From positions 124,001 through 188,000 of the forward strand of contig SVDU01000004.1 of NCBI GenBank assembly GCA_015057705.1: a DNA stretch of 64,000 bases, in the 5' to 3' direction. Below are positions 1 through 8,835 of this stretch, piece after piece. The stretch comes from Paenibacillaceae bacterium. Lineage in GTDB: Bacteria > Bacillota > Clostridia > Lachnospirales > Lachnospiraceae. A model generated the notes under the pieces. The model was not told the origin of the DNA. It saw nothing but the letters and a program-made list of their open reading frames with translations, and made no database searches. Each line of letters opens with the position of its first letter. Positions within the stretch are counted from its first letter, which is position 1. Position numbers and translations under genes: made by a program.

Positions 1-119
1 TTTGTGATATAATTACCCTCTGCATCCACCGCGATTGCTGCTAACCCTGTCGCTTCCGAAAACTGGTCCTGAATCGACTGCAATGCCTTCAAGTCAATAA
101 ACTTTTTGATATCGATCAT
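1..119 (-). CDS. PocR-domain protein, N-terminal fragment (runs off the window)
   Basis: Only the first 39 codons are inside the window. They read MIDIKKFIDLKALQSIQDQF and continue through a segment A-T-G-L-A-A-I-A-V-D-A-E-G-N, which matches the start of PocR sensory domains (ligand-sensing modules of regulators and sensor kinases). The ATG at 119 is chosen because AGAGGGG lies ten bases upstream; the in-frame ATG at 128 is too close to it. The rest of the protein, and so its output domain (HTH, kinase or GGDEF), lies beyond the window. It is transcribed away from the acetyltransferase at 297. Confidence 0.6.
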   Translation of the reverse strand, partial: MIDIKKFIDLKALQSIQDQFSEATGLAAIAVDAEGNYIT

Positions 120-231
120 AGTATGCATGCCCCTCTCTTGTGATTTGCGGTACCTTTTTATCATTCTTATTATATAATAATGGTAAGATAAATACAAGCA
201 AGGAAGTAAGCAGTAATATCTGCGAAATCCA

Positions 232-260
232 TTGAAGCTTGATGATTATTGTGCTACAAT
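232..260 (+). promoter_or_regulatory. Sigma-A-type promoter for the GNAT gene at 297
   Basis: TTGAAG (232-237), 17-base spacer, TACAAT (255-260), about 37 bases before the start codon. Seen by eye; no start-site data. Confidence 0.5.
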
Positions 261-296
261 CACCGTGAAAAAGATTAAAAAAAGAGGCTCAGGATT

Positions 297-932
297 ATGG
301 AAAGTGACCGATTGTACCGGGTGCAAAAAAAAGATATTGAGAAATTAAAGCAACTGCTGACAGAGTGTTTTGAGGGGGACCCACTTTATTGCAATCTGAT
401 CCCGGACACAGATACAAGGAAACGTCTTCTCCCCGAACTGTTTGAATGTGATATGGAAGAATTTTTTGAGACTTGTGAGATTTATGCGGACAGTCCGGAT
501 ATTAACGGAATTATGGTTGTGGATGATGAATCGGAAGTTTACAATCCTGTTCATTATTATCTGGCAGAAGCAGCAGCAACTTTGAAAACAGATAGTTATC
601 TAATCAAGGAAGACAGATCGCTAAAGACATTCTGGAATTTTTTTCACGGAAGGGATTATTTAAATTCCAGATGGACTGACCAGCTTCATCAGGAAGAACG
701 GCTTCACATTATCTATCTGGCAGTGAGACCCAGTATGCAGCATCATGGGATTTCTGCCTGCCTTCTAAAAGAAGCCATAGAATTTGCAGACAGAAATCAT
801 CTCATGATATCACTGGAAACCCACAAACACAGCAATGTAAGCTTTTATGAACATTTTGGTTTCAGACTTTTCGGCGTGGTAGAAAAGCATTTTGAGTTAA
901 AACAGTACTGCATGATAAGAGAGATGCACTAG
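297..932 (+). CDS. GNAT-family N-acetyltransferase
   Basis: A 211-residue protein with a C-terminal GNAT acetyl-CoA fold. The beta4 strand and pyrophosphate loop are visible as LAVRP (141-145) and QHHGIS (148-153), a slightly relaxed Q/R-x-x-G-x-G/A motif. The closing motif N-V-S-F-Y-E-H-F-G-F (180-189) is typical of the family. The first 130 residues are poorly conserved and probably form the acceptor side. The substrate cannot be told from sequence. The ATG has AGAGG about nine bases upstream. Its stop lies three bases from the stop of a convergent second GNAT gene; both are monocistronic. Confidence 0.8.
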   Translation: MESDRLYRVQKKDIEKLKQLLTECFEGDPLYCNLIPDTDTRKRLLPELFECDMEEFFETCEIYADSPDINGIMVVDDESEVYNPVHYYLAEAAATLKTDSYLIKEDRSLKTFWNFFHGRDYLNSRWTDQLHQEERLHIIYLAVRPSMQHHGISACLLKEAIEFADRNHLMISLETHKHSNVSFYEHFGFRLFGVVEKHFELKQYCMIREMH

Positions 933-935
933 AGC

Positions 936-1700
936 TTAGTATAAATAGTAGGACAGGCTTTCCCGAATCTTAAAACCGGCTTTTTTATACAGAGCCACGG
1001 CCGGAAGATTGTCGCCGGATACCTGTAAATAGATGGTTTTCGTTCTTTGATCTGCGGGAAGAAAAGTATAAGTCTTTAAAAATAAATCCAGGCAGGCAGT
1101 TCCAAGACCCTGCCCCCGCAGGGGTTTGGAGATTTCAAATCCATATAAATAAGCGCTTTTTTTCTGAATATCAAGACTGCACATCCCGACTGCTTCTTTA
1201 TCCTTAAAAAACTCATAGCAGATCTGATCATCGGAATTTTTATGGGATGAGATGGTTAAATCATTGCTTTCTTTCTTTTCATTCTCCAAACCGGATTTTG
1301 CTGAAACAGGGATGGAACGTTCCATAAAATGTTCCGTGTAACAGAAAGAAGCCTCCATAGCCTGTAACGTTTTTATTCCGTCATTGCAGTTCTCATACAC
1401 TGGGAATAAAAGATCGCAGTCAGGATAATCATTTACCAGCTCTTTTAGGAGAGATGTAAAATGTCCTTTCTGCCGTTCGCCAGGAAGGGTACAGCCGTAG
1501 CATTCCATGGTGTCAGAATCAGTAAAAAAAGCAATAAGAGCGGATAAGAGGCGTTCATTTTCATATAATAAACAGCAGTTGCACTCTTCCTCCAAAGGAA
1601 ATGAGAAAGAGATATGATCGTATTCATTGCTGGTTTCCTGTAAAAGACGGAGGTCTTTTGACAAACGGGCATCTGGTGCATCGGTTCGGATAAGATTCAT
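936..1700 (-). CDS. GNAT-family N-acetyltransferase, tandem-domain type
   Basis: A 254-residue protein. The C-terminal half is a clear GNAT domain: LRGQGLGT (194-201) is the acetyl-CoA loop, followed by V-S-G-D-N-L-P-A-V-A-L-Y-K-K-A-G-F. The N-terminal half carries a weaker echo (G-E-R-Q-K-G-H-F near 73-81), so this is probably a two-GNAT protein with one degenerate copy. The start at 1700 is preferred over the longer frame to 1757 because AGGAG lies seven bases before this ATG. The acceptor substrate is unknown. Convergent with the GNAT gene at 297. Confidence 0.8.
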   Translation of the reverse strand: MNLIRTDAPDARLSKDLRLLQETSNEYDHISFSFPLEEECNCCLLYENERLLSALIAFFTDSDTMECYGCTLPGERQKGHFTSLLKELVNDYPDCDLLFPVYENCNDGIKTLQAMEASFCYTEHFMERSIPVSAKSGLENEKKESNDLTISSHKNSDDQICYEFFKDKEAVGMCSLDIQKKSAYLYGFEISKPLRGQGLGTACLDLFLKTYTFLPADQRTKTIYLQVSGDNLPAVALYKKAGFKIRESLSYYLY

Positions 1701-1727
1701 GGTTTTACTCCTGGTTTGTTTTCGTAT

Positions 1728-1757
1728 AGTATAATACAATAAAATAGTAAAATTCAA
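1728..1757 (-). promoter_or_regulatory. Promoter for the minus-strand GNAT gene
   Basis: On the minus strand TTGAAT (1757-1752), 18-base spacer, TATACT (1733-1728), about 28 bases before the start at 1700. Confidence 0.4.
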
Positions 1758-1780
1758 TCAAATATTTTCCATATTGCTGA

Positions 1781-1809
1781 TTGTCTCTTTGAAATATGGG
1801 TGATAGAAT
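1781..1809 (+). promoter_or_regulatory. Promoter for pepF
   Basis: TTGTCT (1781-1786), 17-base spacer, TAGAAT (1804-1809), 32 bases before the TTG start at 1841. Because the -10 overlaps the upstream end of the longer possible reading frame, it also supports the shorter start. Confidence 0.5.
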
Positions 1810-1840
1810 AAACACATGTAAAGCAGTTGGAGGGATCAAA

Positions 1841-3625
1841 TTGAAAAAGAGAGAAGAAATACCGGTTTGCGACACCTGGAACCTGGCGGATATACTGCCG
1901 TCTGAGGAGGCCTGGGAGGAATTATTCCACGAAACAGAACGCTCGCTTTCAGGTTATAAAAATTTTGAAGGACATCTTGCCCAGTCTGGCGAGATGCTTT
2001 TTTCCTGTCTCAAATTTGATGAAGAGGTGTCATTAAAGATTGAGACTTTGTTCGTATATGGAAAACAAAAATCTGACGAAGACACGGGGAATGCCAGATA
2101 CCAGGGACTGTCATCAAAAGCCAGGGCATTGTCCTATCAGGCCGCTGGTTTATCATCCTATATTGTGCCCGAAATCTTAACTATATCCGAAGAACTGTTA
2201 AAGGAATATCTTGATGCAGTTCCTGAGCTGAACCGCTATAACCGCACCTTTGAAGTTATATTAAAAAAGAAAGCACACACACTTCCGGCAGCCATGGAAT
2301 CGCTACTTGCCGGTTCTATGGAAGCAACCTCCGGCTCATCGGAAATTTTCAATATGTTTAATAATGCAGATGTAAAATTTCCTGAAATTAAGGACGAGAA
2401 CGGAAACACTGTAAAAATCAGTCATGGCAATTACGTTTCCCTTATGGAAAAACAGGACAGGGAAGTTCGAAAATCCGCATTTTATGGTCTTTATGGAGTA
2501 TATAAGCAGTTTGGAAATACTCTGGCAGCTACCTTTTCTTCTAATGTGAAAAAGTCTGCATTTTACGCAACAGCAAGAAATTATCCTTCTGCCAGAGCCC
2601 ATTCCCTGTCAGAAAATGAGGTTTCAGAAGAGGTTTATGATAATCTTATCAAGGCTGTCCGTGACGGACTTCCATATCTTCATGAGTATGTGGCACTGAG
2701 AAAGAAGGCGCTGGGAGTGGAGACAGTTCATATGTATGACCTCTATGTGCCCATGGTATCCAGAGAAGAACGGACCATATCCTTTGAAGAGGCAAAGAAT
2801 ATGGTGCTTGAAGGGTTAAAGCCTTTGGGAGATCATTATCTGTCTCTGCTAAAAGAGGGTTTTGATCACCGGTGGATCGATGTTTATGAGAACGAAGGAA
2901 AACGAAGCGGTGCTTATTCCTGGGGAGTATACGGAGTTCACCCTTACGTACTTTTGAATTTTAATGGAACCCTTGACAGTGTCTTTACCCTGGCTCACGA
3001 GATGGGGCATGCGCTCCACAGCTGGTTTTCCGATAAAAACCAGACTTATGTAGATGCAGGCTATAAAATTTTTGTTGCTGAGGTGGCCAGTACCTGCAAT
3101 GAGGCCCTCTTAATCAGACATCTTCTTGAGATTACAGAGGATAAAAAGGAACGAGCCTATCTGTTAAATCATTTTATGGACAGTTTCCGCGGTACCTTAT
3201 ACCGGCAGGCGATGTTTGCGGAATTTGAAGACAAGGCCCACCGCCTGGCTGCACAGGGAGAGATCTTGACATCAGAGACGCTGTGCCAGATGTATCATCA
3301 GTTAAATACAGATTATTTTGGTCCTGAGATGGTGATAGATCCTGAAATCGACTACGAATGGTCCAGGATACCCCATTTTTATACGCCGTTTTACGTTTAC
3401 CAGTATGCTACCGGATTTTCGGCTGCAGTGGCGATCAGCAGCCGGATTTTAGCAGGAGATGAAACCGTTATTAAGGGGTATTATGAATTTTTAAGCGGAG
3501 GAAGTTCCAGGCCTCCTGTTGAGCTTTTAAAGCTGTGCGGCGTTGACATGTCCACAGCAGAGCCGGTTAAAGATGCCCTTTTGGTATTTTCAGGCCTTTT
3601 GGAAGAGATGAGAAGGCTTATATAA
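1841..3625 (+). CDS. pepF: Oligoendopeptidase F (M3 metallopeptidase)
   Basis: A 594-residue cytosolic zinc peptidase of the M3B family that degrades short peptides. The HExxH zinc motif is HEMGH (near residue 385) inside the wider A-H-E-M-G-H-A-L-H-S-W-F block, followed by A-E-V-A-S-T-C-N-E, which supplies the third zinc ligand (Glu). Length is normal for PepF (about 600). A TTG start at 1841 is chosen: GGAGGG lies six bases upstream and the first residues LKKREEIPV match PepF N-termini; the frame remains open back to 1796 without a second ribosome site. Likely transcribed alone or with the nitroreductase 35 bases downstream. Confidence 0.93.
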   Translation: MKKREEIPVCDTWNLADILPSEEAWEELFHETERSLSGYKNFEGHLAQSGEMLFSCLKFDEEVSLKIETLFVYGKQKSDEDTGNARYQGLSSKARALSYQAAGLSSYIVPEILTISEELLKEYLDAVPELNRYNRTFEVILKKKAHTLPAAMESLLAGSMEATSGSSEIFNMFNNADVKFPEIKDENGNTVKISHGNYVSLMEKQDREVRKSAFYGLYGVYKQFGNTLAATFSSNVKKSAFYATARNYPSARAHSLSENEVSEEVYDNLIKAVRDGLPYLHEYVALRKKALGVETVHMYDLYVPMVSREERTISFEEAKNMVLEGLKPLGDHYLSLLKEGFDHRWIDVYENEGKRSGAYSWGVYGVHPYVLLNFNGTLDSVFTLAHEMGHALHSWFSDKNQTYVDAGYKIFVAEVASTCNEALLIRHLLEITEDKKERAYLLNHFMDSFRGTLYRQAMFAEFEDKAHRLAAQGEILTSETLCQMYHQLNTDYFGPEMVIDPEIDYEWSRIPHFYTPFYVYQYATGFSAAVAISSRILAGDETVIKGYYEFLSGGSSRPPVELLKLCGVDMSTAEPVKDALLVFSGLLEEMRRLI

Positions 3626-3660
3626 AACTGATTTCCAGATAGAGGAGAGGGGGAGCAGGT

Positions 3661-4434
3661 ATGAATCTGTATCAGATGATATTTAAGAGAAGATCCATTA
3701 AAAAATATAAGAAAGAACCGGTTCCGGAGCAATTAAAAAGGGATATTCTTTATTTTGGGGATTGTGTTTCAAGGTTATACGGCGATATTCAGGTGAAGAT
3801 GGAGATATGTGACAGTACGGAGGATGAACTTCCGTCAAAAGGTCTGTGGAAGGTAGATGCTCCTTATTATCTGATCCTTTATTCGGAGGAGAAAGAAGGA
3901 TATCTTGTCAATGCCGGCTATGTGGCAGAACCCGTTTTATTATATATGACTGGAAAAGGTCTTGGTACCTGTTATCTTGCCAATGCAAAGAGCTCAAAAC
4001 CTGCACCGGCTGGTTTTAAACATGTCATAACCATTGCCTTCGGATATCCCAGGACACTGCTTTACCGTGATCCGGCAACTGCCAGGCGAATGCCCCTTAA
4101 GGAACTGTGTGTGTTTAAGGAAGAAGCAGGAGAGTCCGTTAAAAATATATTAAAAGCGGTACGGCTTTCTCCATCAATTATGAATACCCAGCCATGGAGG
4201 TTTATTGTTTATCACGATAAAATATATGTATTTTCCTGCAGGGAGTTTTTGCCCTACCCTTATCTGGTCTCACTTCGGGAGATCAGTGTGGGGATCATGC
4301 TTTCCCATCTGACCATTGCAGCAGAAGAGATGTGGATCAATGTCAGCCTGGAAGCGGATAAGGCCATGGAAAAGAAATCATACAAAAGCGGTGCGTACGT
4401 AGCCACTGCATATTTGAAGGAATACAAACTATAA
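3661..4434 (+). CDS. Nitroreductase-family (TM1586-like) flavoprotein
   Basis: A 257-residue protein with two half-domains typical of putative TM-nitroreductases. The start is MNLYQMIFKRRSIKKYK, with the R-R-S-I-K-K-Y signature seen at the beginning of FMN nitroreductases. The second half contains A-V-R-L-S-P-S-I-M-N-T-Q-P-W-R-F, the characteristic N-x-Q-P-W motif for FMN binding. Such enzymes use NAD(P)H to reduce nitroaromatics or quinones; the physiological substrate is unknown. Start backed by GAGGAGAGGGGG upstream. Ends in a strong terminator at 4457. Confidence 0.8.
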   Translation: MNLYQMIFKRRSIKKYKKEPVPEQLKRDILYFGDCVSRLYGDIQVKMEICDSTEDELPSKGLWKVDAPYYLILYSEEKEGYLVNAGYVAEPVLLYMTGKGLGTCYLANAKSSKPAPAGFKHVITIAFGYPRTLLYRDPATARRMPLKELCVFKEEAGESVKNILKAVRLSPSIMNTQPWRFIVYHDKIYVFSCREFLPYPYLVSLREISVGIMLSHLTIAAEEMWINVSLEADKAMEKKSYKSGAYVATAYLKEYKL

Positions 4435-4456
4435 GTAAGCTTCATGACAGTGGAAA

Positions 4457-4489
4457 GAGAAGATTTGTAATAAAAATCTTCTCTTTTTT
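4457..4489 (+). terminator. Rho-independent terminator after the nitroreductase
   Basis: Ten-base perfect stem GAGAAGATTT / AAATCTTCTC with a seven-base loop, followed by six Ts. Confidence 0.85.
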
Positions 4490-4568
4490 CACATTTAGAC
4501 TTTCTTCAGATGACAGAAGATGATAGAATGACACTGTTTGGCTACAATGGAGAAGTGAGGATGAATTC

Positions 4569-5225
4569 ATGAAGCGGGAAATTGATATAAAAGAAATTTC
4601 AGATGGAAAATTGTATGACTTAAATGATATGGTAAAAGCGGACTGCAAAGACTGCGAAGGCTGTTCGGCCTGCTGCAGGGGGATGGGCAATTCCATTGTG
4701 CTGGACCCTCTGGATGTATTCCGGCTGACAAAAGGGCTTAACTGCACCTTTGAAGCGCTCATTCAGAATCAGGCAGAGTTAAATGTTGTGGATGGAATTG
4801 TCCTTCCAAGTATCCGGATGGGGCAAGAGGGAGAGGCATGCGGATTTCTCGATCCTCAGGGCCGGTGCAGCATTCATTCGTTCCGCCCCGGGATCTGCCG
4901 TCTGTTTCCTCTTGGAAGAATTTATACAGAGGAAGGTATCCGGTATTTTCTACAGATTTATGAATGCGCAAAGAAGAACAGAACCAAGGTGAAGGTACGC
5001 AGCTTTATGGATAATCCGGATGGGAAGCGATACGACAAATTTATTGCAGATTGGCACGATTTTTTAAAGAAAGCAGAAAATGAGATGGAAAAGCAGAATG
5101 ATCCAAATTTTACCAGGGAGCTGAGCATGAATGTTCTGAAAATGTTTTATTTAACCCCCTATGAGAAAGAACAGGATTTTTATGATCAGTTTGGTAAAAG
5201 GCTTGAAGCCATAACTTTCTTATGA
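4569..5225 (+). CDS. YkgJ-family cysteine cluster protein
   Basis: A 218-residue protein with the two cysteine groups of the YkgJ/CxxCxxCC family: C-K-D-C-E-G-C-S-A-C-C near residues 26-36, and C-S-I-H-S-F-R-P-G-I-C-R-L-F-P near 101-115. The family is presumed to bind a metal, possibly zinc or Fe-S; no reaction is established. The start at 4569 has GTGAGG upstream. The promoter of the pyrimidine operon sits inside the last codons of this gene, so some read-through into pyrF is possible. Confidence 0.8.
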   Translation: MKREIDIKEISDGKLYDLNDMVKADCKDCEGCSACCRGMGNSIVLDPLDVFRLTKGLNCTFEALIQNQAELNVVDGIVLPSIRMGQEGEACGFLDPQGRCSIHSFRPGICRLFPLGRIYTEEGIRYFLQIYECAKKNRTKVKVRSFMDNPDGKRYDKFIADWHDFLKKAENEMEKQNDPNFTRELSMNVLKMFYLTPYEKEQDFYDQFGKRLEAITFL

Positions 5226-5231
5226 TAGAAT
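5203..5231 (+). promoter_or_regulatory. Promoter of the pyrimidine operon, inside the 3' end of the preceding gene
   Basis: TTGAAG (5203-5208), 17-base spacer, TAGAAT (5226-5231), 48 bases before the pyrF start. The -35 lies within the last codons of the YkgJ-like gene. No PyrR-type attenuator was recognised in the short leader. Confidence 0.5.
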
Positions 5232-5278
5232 TGGTAAGATAAAGAAAAAACAGGGCGAAGAGAACCGAGGAGGAAAAC

Positions 5279-6196
5279 ATGATCAGGCAATTAATTGACA
5301 GAATTCAAAAAACAAATGCACCGGTTTGTGTGGGACTTGATCCAATGCTAAGTTATATTCCCGATCACGTAACAAAGAAGGCGTATCATGAATTGGGTGA
5401 GACATTAGAGGGTGCTGCAGAAGCAATCTGGCAGTTCAATAAAGAAATTGTAGATCATGTTTATGATCTGATTCCCTCCGTAAAACCCCAGCTTGCCATG
5501 TATGAGCAGTTTGGAGTGGAAGGCTTGAAGGTATACGACAGAACAGTGAAGTACTGTCAGGAGAAGGGACTCATTGTCATTGCTGATGCAAAAAGAGGAG
5601 ATATTGGTTCTACATCTGCAGCCTATGCTATGGCTCATATCGGTAAAGTACAGGTTGGTTCTAAACGTCTTCCGGCGTTTCACACAGAATTTCTTACAGT
5701 CAACCCCTATCTTGGAACAGACGGTATCGCTCCCTTTCTTGATGTATGCAAAGAAGAGGACAAAGGTCTGTTTGTACTGGTTAAAACCTCCAACCCTTCC
5801 AGCGGAGAATTTCAGGATCGTCTGATAGACGGCGCCCCCCTTTATGAACACGTAGCGAAGAAGGTGGTGGAATGGGGCGCAGACTGTATGGATGGAACCT
5901 ACAGCAACGTTGGTGCAGTAGTAGGAGCCACATATCCCCAGATGAGCGCTGTATTAAGAAAAATGATGCCAAACACCTATTTCCTTGTACCTGGCTATGG
6001 AGCACAGGGAGGAACTGCTGAGGATTTAAAACCATGTTTTAATGAAGATGGCCTTGGGGCAATCGTGAATTCTTCCAGAGGTATTATCGCTGCCTATAAA
6101 CAGGATGCATATAAGAAATTCGGTCCCGAGCATTTTGGAGAAGCTTCCAGACAGGCCGTGATTGATATGGTTTCTGATATTAACCGGGTGTTATAG
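5279..6196 (+). CDS. pyrF: Orotidine 5'-phosphate decarboxylase
   Basis: A 305-residue protein of the longer (type 2) OMP decarboxylase group, which makes UMP in the last step of de novo pyrimidine synthesis. The N-terminal P-V-C-V-G-L-D-P strand and the catalytic Asp-x-Lys-x-x-Asp motif (A-D-A-K-R-G-D-I-G-S-T, about residue 103) are visible, as is the phosphate-binding V-N-S-S-R-G-I near the C-terminus. Start preceded by GAGGAGG. First gene of pyrF-pyrK-pyrD-pyrE, with a gap of nine bases to pyrK. Confidence 0.95.
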   Translation: MIRQLIDRIQKTNAPVCVGLDPMLSYIPDHVTKKAYHELGETLEGAAEAIWQFNKEIVDHVYDLIPSVKPQLAMYEQFGVEGLKVYDRTVKYCQEKGLIVIADAKRGDIGSTSAAYAMAHIGKVQVGSKRLPAFHTEFLTVNPYLGTDGIAPFLDVCKEEDKGLFVLVKTSNPSSGEFQDRLIDGAPLYEHVAKKVVEWGADCMDGTYSNVGAVVGATYPQMSAVLRKMMPNTYFLVPGYGAQGGTAEDLKPCFNEDGLGAIVNSSRGIIAAYKQDAYKKFGPEHFGEASRQAVIDMVSDINRVL

Positions 6197-6205
6197 GGGG
6201 AAATC

Positions 6206-6982
6206 ATGGGAAAAATAAAAATCACTGCATCCGTTGCCAGTCAGGTCAGACTGGCAGACGGTGTGTACAGCATGTGGATCGACGCAAAGGAAATTACTGA
6301 CCAGTCAATGCCTGGACAGTTCATCTCCATTTATACAGGAGACAGCTCAAAGCTGCTGCCTCGTCCCATCAGTATTTGTGAGACAGACCGGGAAAAAGGT
6401 CTTTTAAGAATTGTATATCGCATAGCAGGAAAAGGAACCGATGAGTTCTCCCGTTATAAGACTGGTGACCCGGTTATAATTATGGGACCTTTAGGCAATG
6501 GATTTCCACTGGAAGCAGGGATCTCCGGGAAAAAGGCACTGTTAATCGGAGGAGGTATCGGAATACCTCCCATGTTAGAACTGGCGAAGAATCTTACGTG
6601 TAAAAAACAGATGGTTTTAGGATACCGGGACGAGCTGTTTTTAAATGAAGAGTTTCTCCCCTATGGAGATACATTTCTTGCAACAGAAAGCGGTACTGCA
6701 GGAACTAAAGGCAATGTTATGGATGCAATCAGAGAGCATGGCTTACAAAGCGATGTGATTTTTGCATGTGGTCCCACTCCCATGTTAAAGTCTTTAAGGG
6801 CATATGCTTTGGAACATCATATTGAATGCTATCTTTCCCTGGAAGAGAAGATGGCATGTGGAATCGGAGCCTGTCTTGCATGTGTCTGCAAAAGCAGTGA
6901 GAAAGATGACCATTCCATGGTTCATAATAAAAGAGTCTGCAAAGACGGTCCGGTATTTAAGGCTGAGGAGGTTGAATTCTAG
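6206..6982 (+). CDS. pyrK: Dihydroorotate dehydrogenase electron-transfer subunit
   Basis: A 258-residue iron-sulfur flavoprotein that passes electrons from PyrD (class 1B) to NAD+. RPISIC (53-58) is the FAD-binding R-x-Y/S-S motif region, GGGIGIPP (115-122) the pyridine nucleotide loop, and CGIGACLACVC (218-228) together with Cys245 bind the [2Fe-2S] cluster. The stop codon abuts the pyrD start directly, indicating translational coupling of the two subunits of one complex. Confidence 0.95.
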   Translation: MGKIKITASVASQVRLADGVYSMWIDAKEITDQSMPGQFISIYTGDSSKLLPRPISICETDREKGLLRIVYRIAGKGTDEFSRYKTGDPVIIMGPLGNGFPLEAGISGKKALLIGGGIGIPPMLELAKNLTCKKQMVLGYRDELFLNEEFLPYGDTFLATESGTAGTKGNVMDAIREHGLQSDVIFACGPTPMLKSLRAYALEHHIECYLSLEEKMACGIGACLACVCKSSEKDDHSMVHNKRVCKDGPVFKAEEVEF

Positions 6983-7885
6983 ATGAATATGAAAGTAAAT
7001 CTTGCCGGTGTGGTATTAAACAACCCGGTCATGACAGCCTCAGGCACTTTTGGTTCCGGTGAAGAATACAGCGAGCTTGTGGATTTAAACCGCCTGGGTG
7101 CAGTCGTGACAAAAGGAGTTGCCAATATTCCCTGGGCAGGGAATCCCACTCCCAGAATTGCAGAAACTTATGGTGGAATGATTAATGCCATCGGACTTCA
7201 AAACCCCGGTATGGATGTATTTATTAAGCGGGATATTCCATTTTTAAAGAAATATGATACGAAAATCATTGTCAATGTCTGCGGAAAGACCACGGAAGAT
7301 TATATTGAAGTGGTGGAGCGGCTTTCGGATGTACCGGTGGATATGCTGGAGATTAACATTTCCTGCCCCAATGTAAAGGAGGGCGGAATTGCATTCGGCC
7401 AGGATCCAAAAGCGGTGGAAGCCATAACCAGAGAGGTAAAGAAGTATGCAAAGCAGCCTGTCATTATGAAGCTCAGTCCTAACGTAACGGATATCACTGT
7501 TATGGCAAAAGCTGCACAAGCAGGCGGGGCAGATGTCTTATCCATGATTAATACCCTGACAGGAATGAAGATCGATGTAAACCGCCGTACATTTGCAGTG
7601 GCCAATAAGACCGGCGGGTTATCCGGTCCTGCGATAAAGCCAATTGCAGTTCGAATGGTTTATCAGGCAGCGTGTGCGGTTAAAATACCCATTATCGGAA
7701 TGGGTGGAATTATGACTGCTGAGGATGCACTTGAATTTATACTTGCAGGAGCGACTGCTGTTTCTGTAGGAACAGCCAACTTTGTTAATCCTTATGCAAC
7801 CACGGAAATCATTGCAGGTATTGAAGATTATATGATAAAATATCAGATAGAAGACATCAGCGAGCTGATCGGTGCAGTACGATAA
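6983..7885 (+). CDS. pyrD: Dihydroorotate dehydrogenase 1B catalytic subunit
   Basis: A 300-residue FMN enzyme oxidising dihydroorotate to orotate in the cytosol, NAD-linked through PyrK. The catalytic base is a cysteine, as in class 1 enzymes: N-I-S-C-P-N-V with Cys128. FMN-binding glycines appear in G-M-G-G-I-M and V-S-V-G-T-A. The start is immediately after the pyrK stop; a second ATG two codons later is equally possible. Confidence 0.95.
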   Translation: MNMKVNLAGVVLNNPVMTASGTFGSGEEYSELVDLNRLGAVVTKGVANIPWAGNPTPRIAETYGGMINAIGLQNPGMDVFIKRDIPFLKKYDTKIIVNVCGKTTEDYIEVVERLSDVPVDMLEINISCPNVKEGGIAFGQDPKAVEAITREVKKYAKQPVIMKLSPNVTDITVMAKAAQAGGADVLSMINTLTGMKIDVNRRTFAVANKTGGLSGPAIKPIAVRMVYQAACAVKIPIIGMGGIMTAEDALEFILAGATAVSVGTANFVNPYATTEIIAGIEDYMIKYQIEDISELIGAVR

Positions 7886-7916
7886 CGGAACGGTTTTGAA
7901 TAGAGAGGACAGAAAG

Positions 7917-8594
7917 ATGGAACAGTATAAGCAGGAATTTATTGAATTTATGGTGGACAGCGATGTCCTTAAATTTGGAAGTTTTACATTGAAAAGCGGA
8001 AGAAAATCTCCATTTTTCATGAATGCCGGTTCCTATGTAACAGGAGCACAGTTAAAGAAGCTGGGTGAGTATTATGCCAAAGCGATTCATGATAAGTTTG
8101 GTACTGATTTCGATGTACTGTTCGGACCCGCTTATAAAGGGATTCCCTTAAGCGTTGCAACTGCAATCGCATTCCATGAACTGTATGGAAAGGAAATTAA
8201 ATACTGCTCCAACAGAAAAGAAGAAAAAGACCATGGCGGCGATGCGGGAATTCTGCTTGGAAGTCCTATAAAAGATGGAGACAGAGTTGTCATTATTGAA
8301 GACGTGACCACATCCGGAAAGTCTATTGAAGAGACCTTTCCTATTATTAAAGCCCAGGGAGATGTAACGATTCTGGGGCTCATGGTTTCCTTAAACCGTA
8401 TGGAGAAGGGAAAAACAGAGCAGAGTGCACTGGATGAAATTCAGGAGAAGTATGGATTTAAGGCATCTGCCATCGTGTCTATGGCAGAAGTCATTGAACA
8501 TCTTTATAACCGGGAATACAAGGGACGAGTACTGATTGATGATGAATTAAAGGCAGCAATTGATGATTATTATGAAGTGTATGGCGTAAAATAA
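7917..8594 (+). CDS. pyrE: Orotate phosphoribosyltransferase
   Basis: A 225-residue protein that joins orotate and PRPP to form OMP. The PRPP-binding motif is E-D-V-T-T-S-G-K-S (128-136), and the N-terminal K-S-G-R-K-S-P-F-F block is typical of PyrE. The start at 7917 has AGAGGAC upstream; the frame is open back to 7872 but that extension overlaps pyrD and has no ribosome site. Order pyrF-K-D-E; the earlier pathway genes (carAB, pyrB, pyrC) are not in the window. Confidence 0.94.
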   Translation: MEQYKQEFIEFMVDSDVLKFGSFTLKSGRKSPFFMNAGSYVTGAQLKKLGEYYAKAIHDKFGTDFDVLFGPAYKGIPLSVATAIAFHELYGKEIKYCSNRKEEKDHGGDAGILLGSPIKDGDRVVIIEDVTTSGKSIEETFPIIKAQGDVTILGLMVSLNRMEKGKTEQSALDEIQEKYGFKASAIVSMAEVIEHLYNREYKGRVLIDDELKAAIDDYYEVYGVK

Positions 8595-8606
8595 GGAGAG
8601 CGGGAT

Positions 8607-8756
8607 ATGGAACGAGTATATAAAACCATGAGAAATGCAGGAGCATTAAATATTGTTGTTGGAATTATAGTGACAGCGATCGGACTTGCTGCCGGTATCA
8701 TTTCAATCGTAAACGGAGCTATTTTATTGAAAAGAAAATCTGAAATTACATTTTAA
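8607..8756 (+). CDS. 49-residue membrane peptide at the end of the pyr operon
   Basis: A small ORF of 49 codons, twelve bases after pyrE, with AAGGAGAG placed eight bases before ATG. After a basic start (MERVYKTMRNAG) it has a single long hydrophobic stretch, about residues 13-41, rich in Ile, Val and Gly, and a short basic tail L-K-R-K-S-E-I-T-F. That predicts one membrane span. No known family is recognised. Placement and ribosome site suggest real translation with pyrE; its role is unknown. Confidence 0.6.
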   Translation: MERVYKTMRNAGALNIVVGIIVTAIGLAAGIISIVNGAILLKRKSEITF

Positions 8757-8776
8757 CCGTTATCACAAGAGCGGAG

Positions 8777-8816
8777 GCTGTCAGAATCCATAAATTCTGG
8801 CAGCTCTCTCCTTTTG
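8777..8816 (+). terminator. Probable terminator of the pyr operon
   Basis: Eleven-base stem (8777-8787 with 8794-8804, one G-T pair) followed by a pyrimidine-rich but weak T tract, TCTCTCCTTTT. Confidence 0.5.
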
Positions 8817-8835
8817 GAATAAAGATGGAGCTGTT

